Shown here in pieces: positions 22,184 to 30,737 of a DNA stretch of 64,000 bases; within the stretch, counting starts at the first letter, position 1; each line of letters opens with the position of its first letter. The stretch comes from Bacillus niameyensis (GTDB taxonomy: Bacteria; Bacillota; Bacilli; Bacillales; Bacillaceae_C): positions 2,611,230 to 2,675,229 of the forward strand of contig NZ_LN831197.1 of NCBI RefSeq assembly GCF_001375535.1, given 5' to 3'. The notes beneath the pieces were generated by a model that was not told where the DNA came from, made no database searches, and saw only the letters and a program-made list of their open reading frames with translations. The translations under genes were made by a program, and so were the position numbers.

Positions 22184-24169
22184 TCAATCCTTCCAATGAC
22201 CTCTATCTAAAATGCTAATTTGTTCTGGTGTCGGAGTTCCTGCTTTCCTGGCCGCAATCGCATCGTACCATTTATATCCTTCAATCCATTCATCTTCTCC
22301 AATTTTGAAGAACGTTTGTGGTTTATTTCCACCGCTTCCCGGAATCGTTCTTTGAACAACCCACGTATTTCCTTGGTTTTCAGGTGCTCCTGGTGTTCTT
22401 GTATGCCATCTAACTTCGTATTTGTATGTTCCATCATTCCATTTGTACGAAATCTGTTCATATCCTGTTTTTGATTGTGCTTTAATTTTTGCGGATTCTG
22501 GAATTTCAATAGGTGCTCTTTTAGAATATTGCTTAGCAATCTTTACTTGTTCTTCTGGTGTCATTTTCGAAAATTCTTTACCGTCATGATTGTTCTTTCC
22601 AGGCTTATTAGGCCCTCCTCCTCCTGACGAACCACCACCAGACTTACTTCCTACCTTTTTAGAAAATGCCTTACCGAAAGGAATTCGTCTTAGTAAAAGA
22701 TCGATTAGAGATGCAGTCGCATATTCAGGTCTCATTAACTTTTTCGGATTACGTAACACATCCGCAAACTCTTTCCCACTTGCAGCAAAACCTACTCCAG
22801 TTGAAACGGCGCCAAACGCTGACCAAACACCTAAGAATGGTACAGTTAAAGCAAATGCACTTGCGACGATTACCCCTTTCTCCCATCCTGATAAGCGGTC
22901 CCACCAATTTTGCAGGCTATCAAAAAGACAAGCAAAGCAAGCCTCATTCCCATATCCAACATTTCCCCAGCCAAAATAAACAAGAACAATTAAAACCGAA
23001 GCAGCAAGCAAGGCTAATACTTGATAATACTTTTCCATATTTGCGGTTAGCTTTGGAAGCCGATGTTCCTTCGCCTCGGTATTGCCATAAATATAGGTAA
23101 ATGCTAGTTCTCTTCTCTCTCGATAAAAATGTAATAAATAACCGTAACGTTTTCTATCTGTACCTAAAGCAATGAATAAATGCCACATTTCCGAAAATGG
23201 CTGAATGACCTTTTCATGTTGCAATCTTGGTAACTTTTCCTTTACTCGATTGATCAAACCATAATCTGCGAATAGAGAGAGTCCCAACATTATGAGAAAC
23301 CAAGTTTTTGTTTCGTAGCCACTACCTAGCAGCTTGTGAACTGCTCTAATCCAATCAGGGAATTGATAGCTGCCATTCCAAATAGCATGATCTAATATGG
23401 CAATGAAAAGGCTGAAACCAGGCAAAATAAAACTCCAGCTTTTTAGCCTGCTCTTTAATCTGATCGCAATCCCGATCGATAACGTAATCATCGCTGTTAA
23501 CAAAGCATGACCCGCTGACATCTGTGTTGGTAAGAAGCTTTCTTCCATATAGCCTGGAAAAAGTGTAAATAAGTCCCATTGAATAACATTGCCGCCTAAT
23601 AATGTAAATCCATATGAATTTCCTGATGCAATTCTTCTTGCGAACTCCTCCATTAACTGAAACCCTGCACCAGATGCCACCCCAATTAACGCAAAGTCAG
23701 CAAGACTTAAGCTCGAAGCTCTCCTTGATAAAAATAAATACAGACCGAGTGGTACAAGCTTTATTACTTCTTCTACAATCGGTGTTAAGACCGACATACT
23801 CCAAAAATCAGAGGTCGATCCACCAAATAGTTTAGTTAGGAAAAGAACGACAATTGCTGTTAATGGAACAGTAATCCAAGCACCAGCCATAAAAAAACGT
23901 GTGTACTGTTTCCATGTCAATGTTTTACTGCGGCAAAGAAACCACAATTGTAAAATCACATAAAACGACCATAAAAATTGAACGGACATTTTTCGAGAAT
24001 CTTTAAAGAAGAATAGACTAATAAGAAAAACAATGACGCATATCCAAGATAGAATCATATAAAGAGAGACGAGTGCTGGATATTTTCGAATAAAATTTTG
24101 CCATGCCAATTCAACACGATCGAGCGCTGTCCTCGTATAATGGCGAAACTTGCCTACCTTTTCATTCAT
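22184..24169 (-). CDS. PrsW-like intramembrane protease fused to a C-terminal polymorphic-toxin domain
   Basis: A 661-residue protein. Residues 30-305 form an eight-segment membrane region with PrsW-type glutamic protease signatures: EEVIK at 133-137, EE at 174-175, AGHALL near 220 and DHAIWN at 260-265. A cytoplasmic stretch and two more hydrophobic segments (about 383-402, 430-455) follow. A glycine-rich linker with GGGSSGGGGPNKPGKNN begins near 511. The tail (about 535-661) resembles C-terminal domains of LXG/Rhs-type toxins: YEVRWHTRTPGAPENQGNTW, then TFFKIGEDEWIEGYKW and the end HWKD. The ATG at 24169 is preceded by GAAGGA. A probable immunity gene follows. I infer a membrane-anchored toxin whose tail could be released by the protease. 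I cannot name the toxin activity. Confidence 0.72.
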   Translation of the reverse strand: MNEKVGKFRHYTRTALDRVELAWQNFIRKYPALVSLYMILSWICVIVFLISLFFFKDSRKMSVQFLWSFYVILQLWFLCRSKTLTWKQYTRFFMAGAWITVPLTAIVVLFLTKLFGGSTSDFWSMSVLTPIVEEVIKLVPLGLYLFLSRRASSLSLADFALIGVASGAGFQLMEEFARRIASGNSYGFTLLGGNVIQWDLFTLFPGYMEESFLPTQMSAGHALLTAMITLSIGIAIRLKSRLKSWSFILPGFSLFIAILDHAIWNGSYQFPDWIRAVHKLLGSGYETKTWFLIMLGLSLFADYGLINRVKEKLPRLQHEKVIQPFSEMWHLFIALGTDRKRYGYLLHFYRERRELAFTYIYGNTEAKEHRLPKLTANMEKYYQVLALLAASVLIVLVYFGWGNVGYGNEACFACLFDSLQNWWDRLSGWEKGVIVASAFALTVPFLGVWSAFGAVSTGVGFAASGKEFADVLRNPKKLMRPEYATASLIDLLLRRIPFGKAFSKKVGSKSGGGSSGGGGPNKPGKNNHDGKEFSKMTPEEQVKIAKQYSKRAPIEIPESAKIKAQSKTGYEQISYKWNDGTYKYEVRWHTRTPGAPENQGNTWVVQRTIPGSGGNKPQTFFKIGEDEWIEGYKWYDAIAARKAGTPTPEQISILDRGHWKD

Positions 24170-24339
24170 TCCTTCACATCCTTATTGCGAACCCCGAAAT
24201 TAACAATATATACCTAGTTTGTCTCTATGCTATATTAGCGAGGAATAATTAGAAATAGGAAGAATGTTGCAAAAAAGGAATAGGGTATGGTTAAAGATGA
24301 CTTTCAACCTAAGAAAATAGACATATTCTACTCCATCAA

Positions 24340-24858
24340 TTAATTTTCATGAAGGGATTTTGTTAAATAAAGGGCTAAATCATCATCTACTGTTAATTGA
24401 TCCCCATATGTTAAAAACTGACCCCTTTGTGAGATTCCTAAGCCGTCCGGAACATAACCTCTATTTATGTATAGGCGCTGAGCAGCTCCATAATCTTTTG
24501 TAAGTCCAAAGCCGATACCAATGATCGCGCCTTTTTCACCTACAATTTTTTCCGCTTCATCCATTAGCATTGTGGCAATACCTTTTTTCTGGAATTTTTC
24601 TAGTACATTTAAATCGACAATTTCGGGGATATTACCTTCTTGGAATGGCGAATAATGTGATTTCCACATTATTGTCAAATAGCCGGCAAACTTTTGTTGA
24701 CATTCGGCAACTAGAACTAATCTCTCCCCAGCTTGCTGTTCCTGATAATATCGTTCATATTGTGATGCAGGTTTATTCCATCCCTGGTCTGTAAACGCCT
24801 GTGCAATACTATTAAAATCATCCTTATTCAATGTGCGAATTGTGATTTGATCATTCAT
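24340..24858 (-). CDS. GNAT-family N-acetyltransferase
   Basis: Acetyl-CoA-dependent acetyltransferase of 172 residues with a single GNAT fold. Seen: the N-terminal ITIRTLNKDDFNSIAQAF, the core beta4 strand IPEIVDLNVLEKFQKKGIA giving the Q-x-x-G-I/A acetyl-CoA loop, followed by TMLMDEAEKIV, and the late YGAAQRLYINRGYVPDGLG. The start is ATG at 24858 with AAGGGG nine bases upstream; the frame extends further to 24894 without support. The substrate is unknown. It is not linked to an operon. Confidence 0.85.
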   Translation of the reverse strand: MNDQITIRTLNKDDFNSIAQAFTDQGWNKPASQYERYYQEQQAGERLVLVAECQQKFAGYLTIMWKSHYSPFQEGNIPEIVDLNVLEKFQKKGIATMLMDEAEKIVGEKGAIIGIGFGLTKDYGAAQRLYINRGYVPDGLGISQRGQFLTYGDQLTVDDDLALYLTKSLHEN

Positions 24859-24970
24859 ATTTTCGATCCCCTTATTCATTTTTTTATTAGACAAACTAAA
24901 ATGCTATGTTCTATATTTATACACCGTATTCCTTTATGTCCAAAAAGGTATTTTCCTAGCTCAAATGGAA

Positions 24971-25006
24971 AAAAATCCAGTTCTTTTTTATTTATCTAAG
25001 AACTGG
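24971..25006 (-). terminator. Terminator of the glycosyltransferase-DedA-patatin operon
   Basis: On the minus strand CCAGTTCTT pairs with AAGAACTGG (plus-strand 24998-25006 and 24977-24985), then T-run. Confidence 0.88.
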
Positions 25007-25022
25007 CCTAGTTTTTCCCTCG

Positions 25023-25826
25023 TCATCGAACTTTTTGGAGCCACTGGTCTAAATAAACAACCTTATTCTGCTCCTCATGAACATGCTGTGTCAATACTTT
25101 TTTTGCCTCTAGTTGCCCCAATTCAATAACCTTTAATAAAGATTTCGTTTCAAACCGGCCTATATCTTCCAAATCAATATCAATTAATATATCCGCATTC
25201 TCCCGCAAGCAGCGATCCGTATTTTTTTGACTTGCTATATCTATATATCTATTCAAAACAGAAAATAGATTGGAAGGTTGATGGATGATCGATCCCTTCA
25301 CCCGGACAGATGTTACATGTTCCGCTCCCATTTCCCTTACTATATCAGCAGGATTATTATTCAATATATATCCATCTACCAACAGTCTTTTGCCCATTTC
25401 TACTGGAGAGAATACACCAGGAATCGCAATACTTGCCCTAATGGCCAAAGCTACTTCCCCAGAATCAATAACAACCATTTCCCCTGAAATAAGATCAACA
25501 CATATGACTGCAAAAGGAATCGACAAATCTGAAAAATATTTTCCATCTGTCCATTTTAGCAGCGATTGGTAAATACGATCGCCTTTGATCAAACCTTTTC
25601 GATTAAAACCGATATCAATATGCCGTCGTACTGGCAAATCCTGAACAACACGATGCATAATTTCCGGGTCCATTCCACATGCAAAGAGCCCTCCAACGAC
25701 AGCTCCTGCACTTGTTCCCGCTAAATGAGTTATTTCAATTCCATTATCCATTAGTTCCTTTAATACCCCTATATGAGCAACTCCCCTAAGAGAGCCACCA
25801 CCAAGTGACACTCCCGTTCTATTCAC
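25023..25826 (-). CDS. Patatin-like phospholipase
   Basis: Serine lipid hydrolase of 267 residues, RssA/YchK-like patatin family. Seen: the oxyanion loop GGGSLRGVAHIGVL (residues 9-22), the nucleophile elbow GTSAG (residues 38-42, Ser40), and the second catalytic motif DGYILNN with Asp near residue 152. No signal peptide is present, so it acts in the cytoplasm or at the inner face of the membrane. The GTG start overlaps the DedA gene by four bases (GTGA). It is the last gene of the three-gene operon and is followed by a terminator. The neighbours suggest action on membrane glycolipid or phospholipid. Confidence 0.88.
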   Translation of the reverse strand: MNRTGVSLGGGSLRGVAHIGVLKELMDNGIEITHLAGTSAGAVVGGLFACGMDPEIMHRVVQDLPVRRHIDIGFNRKGLIKGDRIYQSLLKWTDGKYFSDLSIPFAVICVDLISGEMVVIDSGEVALAIRASIAIPGVFSPVEMGKRLLVDGYILNNNPADIVREMGAEHVTSVRVKGSIIHQPSNLFSVLNRYIDIASQKNTDRCLRENADILIDIDLEDIGRFETKSLLKVIELGQLEAKKVLTQHVHEEQNKVVYLDQWLQKVR

Positions 25827-26434
25827 TTCCCTTTACCTCCTTCTTCTATTTCTGAGAGTAAGTTTCTTTTTTTGAACTTCCGATAATAAATAAGAATAAA
25901 AATGACCAAACCTATCGATAAAAGACCATAACCGTAGATACTGTATGCTTGAAAGTATTCTTTAAATGCTTCGTAATTTCCTTTAAAATAATCACCTAAA
26001 AGAATCATCACATATGACCATGGATATATCCCTATAAAGGTTAAAATACTATATTTAAATAAGTTCACCTTGCTCATGCCCGCTACGTAAGAAATATAAT
26101 TACCAACACCAAATGGGCGAGAAAAAGCAATACTCCATATCCCATAAGTTTTAAATAATGAAATGCCTTTCTGTAGCCCTTTTTCCATTTTTTTCGGGAT
26201 AAGCCTTTCAACCTTCCTTCCTAAAAAATAAGGTATTAGACTTGCAAGTGTATAAGAGACACCCATTCCTGCCGCTATAAAGCTTGTATTCACATAACCT
26301 GGGGACAATAAATATCCATATGAAAATACAAAAACTACTCCAGGAAACGGTAAAGAGGATCCCTCTAAAAACATAGTCAAAAATAAACCAGGAAGCCCCA
26401 TCGCACTAAGCCATTGCAAAAATTGCTGAACCAT
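25823..26434 (-). CDS. DedA-family membrane protein
   Basis: Integral membrane protein of 203 residues in the DedA/SNARE-associated family, which includes lipid flippases and scramblases. Seen: GLPGLFLTMFLEGSSLPFPG (residues 13-32), GVSYTLASLIPYFLGRK, IAFSRPFGVGNYISYVAGMS with the conserved Phe-x-Arg and Gly residues, and a terminal IYGYGLLSIGLVIFILIYY segment. The start at 26434 has GAAGGA nine bases upstream; the earlier ATG at 26443 is possible. It overlaps the patatin gene by four bases and lies 23 bases after the glycosyltransferase, so all three are co-transcribed. Confidence 0.88.
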   Translation of the reverse strand: MVQQFLQWLSAMGLPGLFLTMFLEGSSLPFPGVVFVFSYGYLLSPGYVNTSFIAAGMGVSYTLASLIPYFLGRKVERLIPKKMEKGLQKGISLFKTYGIWSIAFSRPFGVGNYISYVAGMSKVNLFKYSILTFIGIYPWSYVMILLGDYFKGNYEAFKEYFQAYSIYGYGLLSIGLVIFILIYYRKFKKRNLLSEIEEGGKGK

Positions 26435-26457
26435 TCCATCCATTCCTTCTTTCTAAC

Positions 26458-27585
26458 CTATTCATCCAAGACCTGTACCGTATCCTCCATTAAACAATGA
26501 ATTAAATCGGATATGTCATCAGGCTTTCCAGCTTTAGTCTCATTTAAGTAAGTCTGTAACGAATTTTTGAAATTCTGATATAACATTTGATTATTAAAGA
26601 AATTTTCAATTTGCTCTTCCAATGGCTGCTTAAGATCTAATTCTAAGACGAGTTTCAGCTCTTTTAACAGTTGCAAATTGATTTCTTCTTGGCCTGGGAG
26701 CGCGGAATGGATGAAAATCGGTAATCGCTTTTTTAATGCCTCACTAATCGTCACACCGCCAGGCTTTGTAATAATCGCATCAGCTTTGTTATACAGTTCG
26801 TTCATTTGTTCCTTAGAAGAAATATAGGGAAGTGGATGAATATTTTCGCAATGCAGCTTTGCAATTTGTTGATACAATTTTTTATTTTTTCCACACAGAA
26901 TAAAATACTCTACCTTACTCTTACTTCTTTGATCGCGAAAAGGTTTCAGAATATTTCCAAGTCCGACACTTCCTCCAGATACTAATACTGTGAATTTCGC
27001 ACCCTTCTCAATCGGCGGTAACAATTCGTTAAATTTTTCTGATGTCGGGATCCCTGTTATAAAAATGTTTTTTTCAGAAACACCGTTATTTAACAACTCC
27101 TCTTTGACTGAATGACATGGTGCAAAGTGGAAATCAATTCCCTCCTTCCCCCAAACATCATTTACAAAAAAGTCAGTATAAACATTGATAACAGGGATTT
27201 GGCATTGATTAAGTAATTTCAATCGGCTAAGCAAATAGGAAGGGAAACCATGTGTACAAATAATAAGCGAAGGCTTCTCCTCCTCAATGATTTCCTTCAT
27301 CTTTTTTAAAAATAAAATTTCATAATATCTATAGTTACGATACCCCCTTGAAGTGTGTGCCATTTGTTTGTATACCCATGCATACGACTTTGGAAAATGA
27401 TAGATCCACTCGAGATATGTTTTTGTCACTACACTTTCGACAACCGGGTTCCATGAACTAAGTACATCAATTTTTTTACAAATGATCTCTGGATTCCTTG
27501 TTTGTAAATAACTTGCTAGCGAATCTGCCACTTGATGATGGCCTGATGGCATTCTTAATAAGGGGAAAAATAATATCTTCTTCAT
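26458..27585 (-). CDS. MGDG synthase/UgtP-like glycosyltransferase
   Basis: GT28-type glycosyltransferase of 375 residues. The N-terminal domain starts KKILFFPLLRMPSGHHQVADSLA, as in diacylglycerol glucosyltransferases and MGDG synthases. The C-terminal nucleotide-sugar domain shows LVSGGSVGLGNILKP, HPLPYISSKEQMNELYNKAD and the donor-binding KPGGVTISEALKKRLPIFIH. No transmembrane segment; such enzymes act on the membrane surface. The start is ATG at 27585 behind GGAAGTGATC. First gene of the operon with DedA and patatin. Likely acceptor: diacylglycerol or another membrane lipid. A separate housekeeping ugtP may exist elsewhere, so this may be a specialised paralogue. Confidence 0.82.
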   Translation of the reverse strand: MKKILFFPLLRMPSGHHQVADSLASYLQTRNPEIICKKIDVLSSWNPVVESVVTKTYLEWIYHFPKSYAWVYKQMAHTSRGYRNYRYYEILFLKKMKEIIEEEKPSLIICTHGFPSYLLSRLKLLNQCQIPVINVYTDFFVNDVWGKEGIDFHFAPCHSVKEELLNNGVSEKNIFITGIPTSEKFNELLPPIEKGAKFTVLVSGGSVGLGNILKPFRDQRSKSKVEYFILCGKNKKLYQQIAKLHCENIHPLPYISSKEQMNELYNKADAIITKPGGVTISEALKKRLPIFIHSALPGQEEINLQLLKELKLVLELDLKQPLEEQIENFFNNQMLYQNFKNSLQTYLNETKAGKPDDISDLIHCLMEDTVQVLDE

Positions 27586-27759
27586 AGCTTTTGATCACTT
27601 CCTTTTTTGATCTGGAGGAGAAGCTATAGATTATGAATACATGGATTGTAAGCCTTACTCTACTTGTCTTCACTCACGTTAAATTCGTCTTTTCCTGTAA
27701 TCTACTTATATAGACGCTAAATAATGCATTACCGCTACAGTAATTTCCATAAAAGAATA

Positions 27760-27795
27760 AAAAAATCCAGTTCTTATAAAAGACTGGATTTTAAT
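27760..27795 (-). terminator. Terminator of the Mta-like regulator gene
   Basis: On the minus strand AATCCAGT pairs with ACTGGATT (plus-strand 27783-27790 and 27764-27771), followed by a T-run. It resembles the terminator near 24980 in stem sequence (CCAGTTCTT). Confidence 0.82.
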
Positions 27796-27801
27796 TCATT
27801 A

Positions 27802-28542
27802 TTATTTTTCATTTTTATCCGCAAAAGTGGCCATTGCTGAACACATGAACTGGGCTAAACCTTCTCCGAATTGGTCGATATTTTTAGTGAAACGTTCATC
27901 ATCGACATATAACTGACCTAGTCCCTTGAAGGCTTCTAGTGAGTAATCACCCATTTTGTTTAAAAAGTCAAACCATACCTTAATTCCAGCTTGAGCTTCC
28001 TCTGAATCAGGCGGTAAGTGGCGGATTTCAGCAAGTTTTCTATAGATAGCATTGAAGTTATCCTCAAAATTTCGTTTTTCCTCTTTTGACATAGCATCGA
28101 TCCTTGCATTAGATTGATCAACAGCTTCATCCCCCCATCTGTCACGTGCTTCCTGCTCATATGGATTTTGGCTAAAATCAAAGCCTGCGAATTTCTCTTT
28201 ATTGGACATTAAAATTTCTCCCTTCGTATGTTGGATTGTTTTTTCCACCGTTTCAATCATCTGATCTAAGCGATTTCGTTTCTCAAGCAACATTTTCCGA
28301 TGCAGTTCAAGTGCTTCCTTTTGATCAAATGAAGGACTGTGAATAATTTCTTTAATTTTCTTCAGAGGAAAACCGAGCTCTCTGAAAAACAAAATTTGCT
28401 GAAGCGTCGCAAGATTTTCATCGGAATAGATCCGGTATCCTACCTCTGTCGTCTCTTCTGGGATCAGTAGTCCAATTTCATCATAATGATGCAAGGTGCG
28501 AACGCTAATCCCAACTAAATCGGCGACTTCTTTCACTTTCAT
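27802..28542 (-). CDS. MerR-family regulator with TipAS domain (Mta/TipA-like)
   Basis: Transcription activator of 246 residues. Residues 1-70 are a MerR helix-turn-helix with wing (VKEVADLVGISVRTLHHYDE, then GLLIPEETTEVGYRIYSDEN). A dimerisation coiled coil spans about 75-110. The rest is a TipAS ligand-binding globin-like domain (NPYEQEARDRWGDEAVDQSN and FEDNFNAIYRKLAE). This matches B. subtilis Mta, which activates multidrug transporter genes, and Streptomyces TipAL. The start is ATG at 28542 with GGGAGG upstream. It stands divergent from an ABC transporter operon beginning at 28775, which could be a target; no palindromic 19-bp-spaced promoter was located by eye. Confidence 0.9.
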   Translation of the reverse strand: MKVKEVADLVGISVRTLHHYDEIGLLIPEETTEVGYRIYSDENLATLQQILFFRELGFPLKKIKEIIHSPSFDQKEALELHRKMLLEKRNRLDQMIETVEKTIQHTKGEILMSNKEKFAGFDFSQNPYEQEARDRWGDEAVDQSNARIDAMSKEEKRNFEDNFNAIYRKLAEIRHLPPDSEEAQAGIKVWFDFLNKMGDYSLEAFKGLGQLYVDDERFTKNIDQFGEGLAQFMCSAMATFADKNEK

Positions 28543-28618
28543 CTTTGCTCTGCCTCCCTTCTATAAGAATCATAAAGTATTACGTTACGTCAGAGTCAAT
28601 AGTTGAAATAAGTTTTTT

Positions 28619-28670
28619 TCGACAAAATTCGGGTGGTGCCAGGCACCGTGTATTTTACTGGTGCTTTTTT
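28619..28670 (+). repeat. First copy of a 29-bp repeat with terminator-like hairpin
   Basis: The 29 bases at 28619-28647 (TCGACAAAATTCGGGTGGTG, then CCAGGCACC) are identical to 31190-31218. Inside is the palindrome GGTGCCAGGCACC. Here AGGCACC can alternatively pair with GGTGCTT (28660-28666) followed by T-run, forming a terminator upstream of the ABC gene. Confidence 0.75.
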
Positions 28671-28774
28671 GCATGTGATCGGGCAATTGTGACGTCTCAC
28701 CTAAATTGCAAGGACAGTTTGTCAAAGAGATTATACGATGTAGTCACAGCAGCAAACTGAATGGAGGGTAAGCA

Positions 28775-29497
28775 ATGAACATCATCGATATTAAAGATTT
28801 ACATAAATCATATGGAAAACACCCTGTTTTAAAAGGGATCCATTTTCAAGCTAAGCCGGGAGAAATTATTGGGATCATCGGAAAAAACGGTGCTGGAAAA
28901 TCCACACTTCTCGAAATTATTATGACCATTAAGGGATTTGATCATGGGAAGGTTTCCCTTTTCAATCAAGACTTACAAAATATTTCTGACCGTCAATTAG
29001 AAGAAATAAGATCGGATATCTCTGCCGTCCTGCAACCGACACAATTCTATAAAAATTTGAAAGTAGAAGAACTACTAAAATTATTTAAAGCCTATTACCA
29101 ATCCGATATGGATATAAAAAAAGTCATGGCTGATTTTAAACTAGAGCCACATAGAAAAACATATTTCGAGAAATTATCCGGTGGCTGGAAGCAAAAGGTT
29201 AGCCTCGCGATTGCCTTTATCTCTAAACCAAAACTTATTGTATTAGATGAACCAACGACTGGGCTTGATCCGCATATGAGAAACATGTTATGGGCCTATA
29301 TTACAGAATACAATCAAAAAACAGGTGGAACGGTTATCTTAACAACTCATTACATGGATGAAATCGAAATGTATTGTGATAAAGTTATGCTGCTTAACGA
29401 AGGAAGAAATGAAGTTTTCGACACACCTGATCAGATTTTGTCATCTACTGGGTTTCAATCAATTAATGAGTTTTATTTAAAAAACGTATCAATATAG
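28775..29497 (+). CDS. ABC transporter ATP-binding protein
   Basis: Single-domain ABC ATPase of 240 residues of the drug/lipid-export type. Walker A is GKNGAGKST at about residues 38-46. The signature LSGGWKQKVSLAIAF and Walker B LIVLDEPTTGLDP follow, then the H-loop TTHYMDEIE. The ribosome binding site is GGAGGG. The permease gene begins twelve bases downstream. Upstream lies a short terminator-like repeat, and the divergent Mta-like gene. With the following permease, LytTR and DUF3021 genes it forms a four-gene operon. Confidence 0.92.
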   Translation: MNIIDIKDLHKSYGKHPVLKGIHFQAKPGEIIGIIGKNGAGKSTLLEIIMTIKGFDHGKVSLFNQDLQNISDRQLEEIRSDISAVLQPTQFYKNLKVEELLKLFKAYYQSDMDIKKVMADFKLEPHRKTYFEKLSGGWKQKVSLAIAFISKPKLIVLDEPTTGLDPHMRNMLWAYITEYNQKTGGTVILTTHYMDEIEMYCDKVMLLNEGRNEVFDTPDQILSSTGFQSINEFYLKNVSI

Positions 29498-29508
29498 GAG
29501 GAATTCAC

Positions 29509-30255
29509 ATGTTAGCTACTCAATTAAAATATGATCTTGTAATGTTTTCAAGGGAATTGTTCTATATGGTCTTTTCCATTATTATACCGCCTGTCACTTA
29601 CATTTTTATGGGGCAATTATTCGGAGACAATACGTATGCAGGAAGCTTAAATTATGCTGAGATGTATACACCATCTTTCATTCTCTTAATTACCTTTTCC
29701 GTCGTCTTTTTCGCCTTTGGTTTTGATCAAGTTGTCAATCGCACGAATGGTGTAGAAAAACGGATTAGCATTTCACCTGTGCCTAAGCGCATTTTACTAA
29801 TATCAAGTATTTTAAAATCGATTATAATTACAAGTCTTGGATTTCTTTTTATCCAAGTGATAGGGATCGTTGTCTACGGATTATCCTTTCACTTACTAAC
29901 ATTTTTAACTTCATATGGATTTTTCATCATTCTTAATACCGTTTTGTTAGTGATTTCTTCTGCCATTTACTCTTTATTTCAGGAAATGAAAAGCGCCTTA
30001 GTATTCTCGATTATCATTTTTCAAGTTGTGATGTTTACCGGAGATTTCTCCCTGCCCGTTAGTATGATGCCTAAGTTTATTCAAGCCGTAGCCCAATTGA
30101 ACCCGCTTTATCATATGAACCATTTGTTTATTGATATTTGGAATCAGCAATTTGTGTTTAGCAAGAATACTTGGATTTCTATTTCCTATATTCTATTCAT
30201 TTTCATTATTTCCTTATTAGTCCTTCAGTTCTCCAAAAGAAAAAGTGTAAAATAG
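29509..30255 (+). CDS. ABC-2 type transporter permease
   Basis: Membrane protein of 248 residues with six hydrophobic segments, typical ABC-2 permease. The second half contains the conserved LPVSMMPKFIQAVAQLNPLYHM region, and the first half an extracellular loop around residue 38-55 with NTYAGSLNYAEMYTPSFILL. It follows the ATPase at 12 bases with AGGAGG before its ATG. It forms the membrane half of the exporter; substrate unknown. The neighbouring LytTR and DUF3021 genes suggest control of this exporter. Confidence 0.9.
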   Translation: MLATQLKYDLVMFSRELFYMVFSIIIPPVTYIFMGQLFGDNTYAGSLNYAEMYTPSFILLITFSVVFFAFGFDQVVNRTNGVEKRISISPVPKRILLISSILKSIIITSLGFLFIQVIGIVVYGLSFHLLTFLTSYGFFIILNTVLLVISSAIYSLFQEMKSALVFSIIIFQVVMFTGDFSLPVSMMPKFIQAVAQLNPLYHMNHLFIDIWNQQFVFSKNTWISISYILFIFIISLLVLQFSKRKSVK

Positions 30256-30281
30256 GAGGGGATAAGGAGGACGAATATGAA

Positions 30282-30737
30282 ATGAAAGTGTCACTTGAGA
30301 TTGATCAAGAGTACGAACAAACAAAAATCATCATCCAATGCCAAGAGCTAGATGATTCCGTTCAAGAGATTCTTGATTTTGTTAAAAACAGGGAAAAGGA
30401 ATTCATCGTAGGAAAAGACGGAGAAATGCAACATATTTTAAAGCCGGAAGATATCCACTACTTTCGTACTGAAGAAGATAGCGTCATTGCGATTACTGCA
30501 AACGGTTCATATAAATTAAAAGAAAAATTGTATGAACTTGAAAAAATCCTTCCTTCTAATCGATTTGTCCGGCTTTCAAAGTCTGTTATTGCCAATTTAT
30601 ATGAGTTAAGCCATTTTGAACCATCTTTCAATGGAACACTATGTGTTTATTTTAAATCAGGTGCTAAGGATTATGTAACACGACATTATGTCGGAAAAAT
30701 AAGAGAAGCACTAAAAATGAATAGGAGGAAAGATTAA
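30282..30737 (+). CDS. LytTR-family DNA-binding regulator
   Basis: Stand-alone LytTR transcription factor of 151 residues, lacking a receiver domain. The DNA-binding domain covers about residues 50-148: ILKPEDIHYFRTEEDSVIAI, then YKLKEKLYELEKILPSNRFV, RLSKSVIANLYELSHFEP and VTRHYVGKIREALK. I take ATG at 30282, eleven bases after AAGGAGG; the frame extends upstream inside the permease gene but without a start signal. The stop shares a base with the ATG of the DUF3021 gene (TAATG). LytTR-DUF3021 pairs are known to autoregulate with adjacent ABC transporters. Confidence 0.9.
   Translation: MKVSLEIDQEYEQTKIIIQCQELDDSVQEILDFVKNREKEFIVGKDGEMQHILKPEDIHYFRTEEDSVIAITANGSYKLKEKLYELEKILPSNRFVRLSKSVIANLYELSHFEPSFNGTLCVYFKSGAKDYVTRHYVGKIREALKMNRRKD

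Noticed and set aside
22590-23100. Plus-strand open frames opposite the PrsW-toxin gene
   Set aside because: They are shadows of the minus-strand gene, with low-complexity Gln/Lys or Pro-rich composition and no ribosome binding sites.
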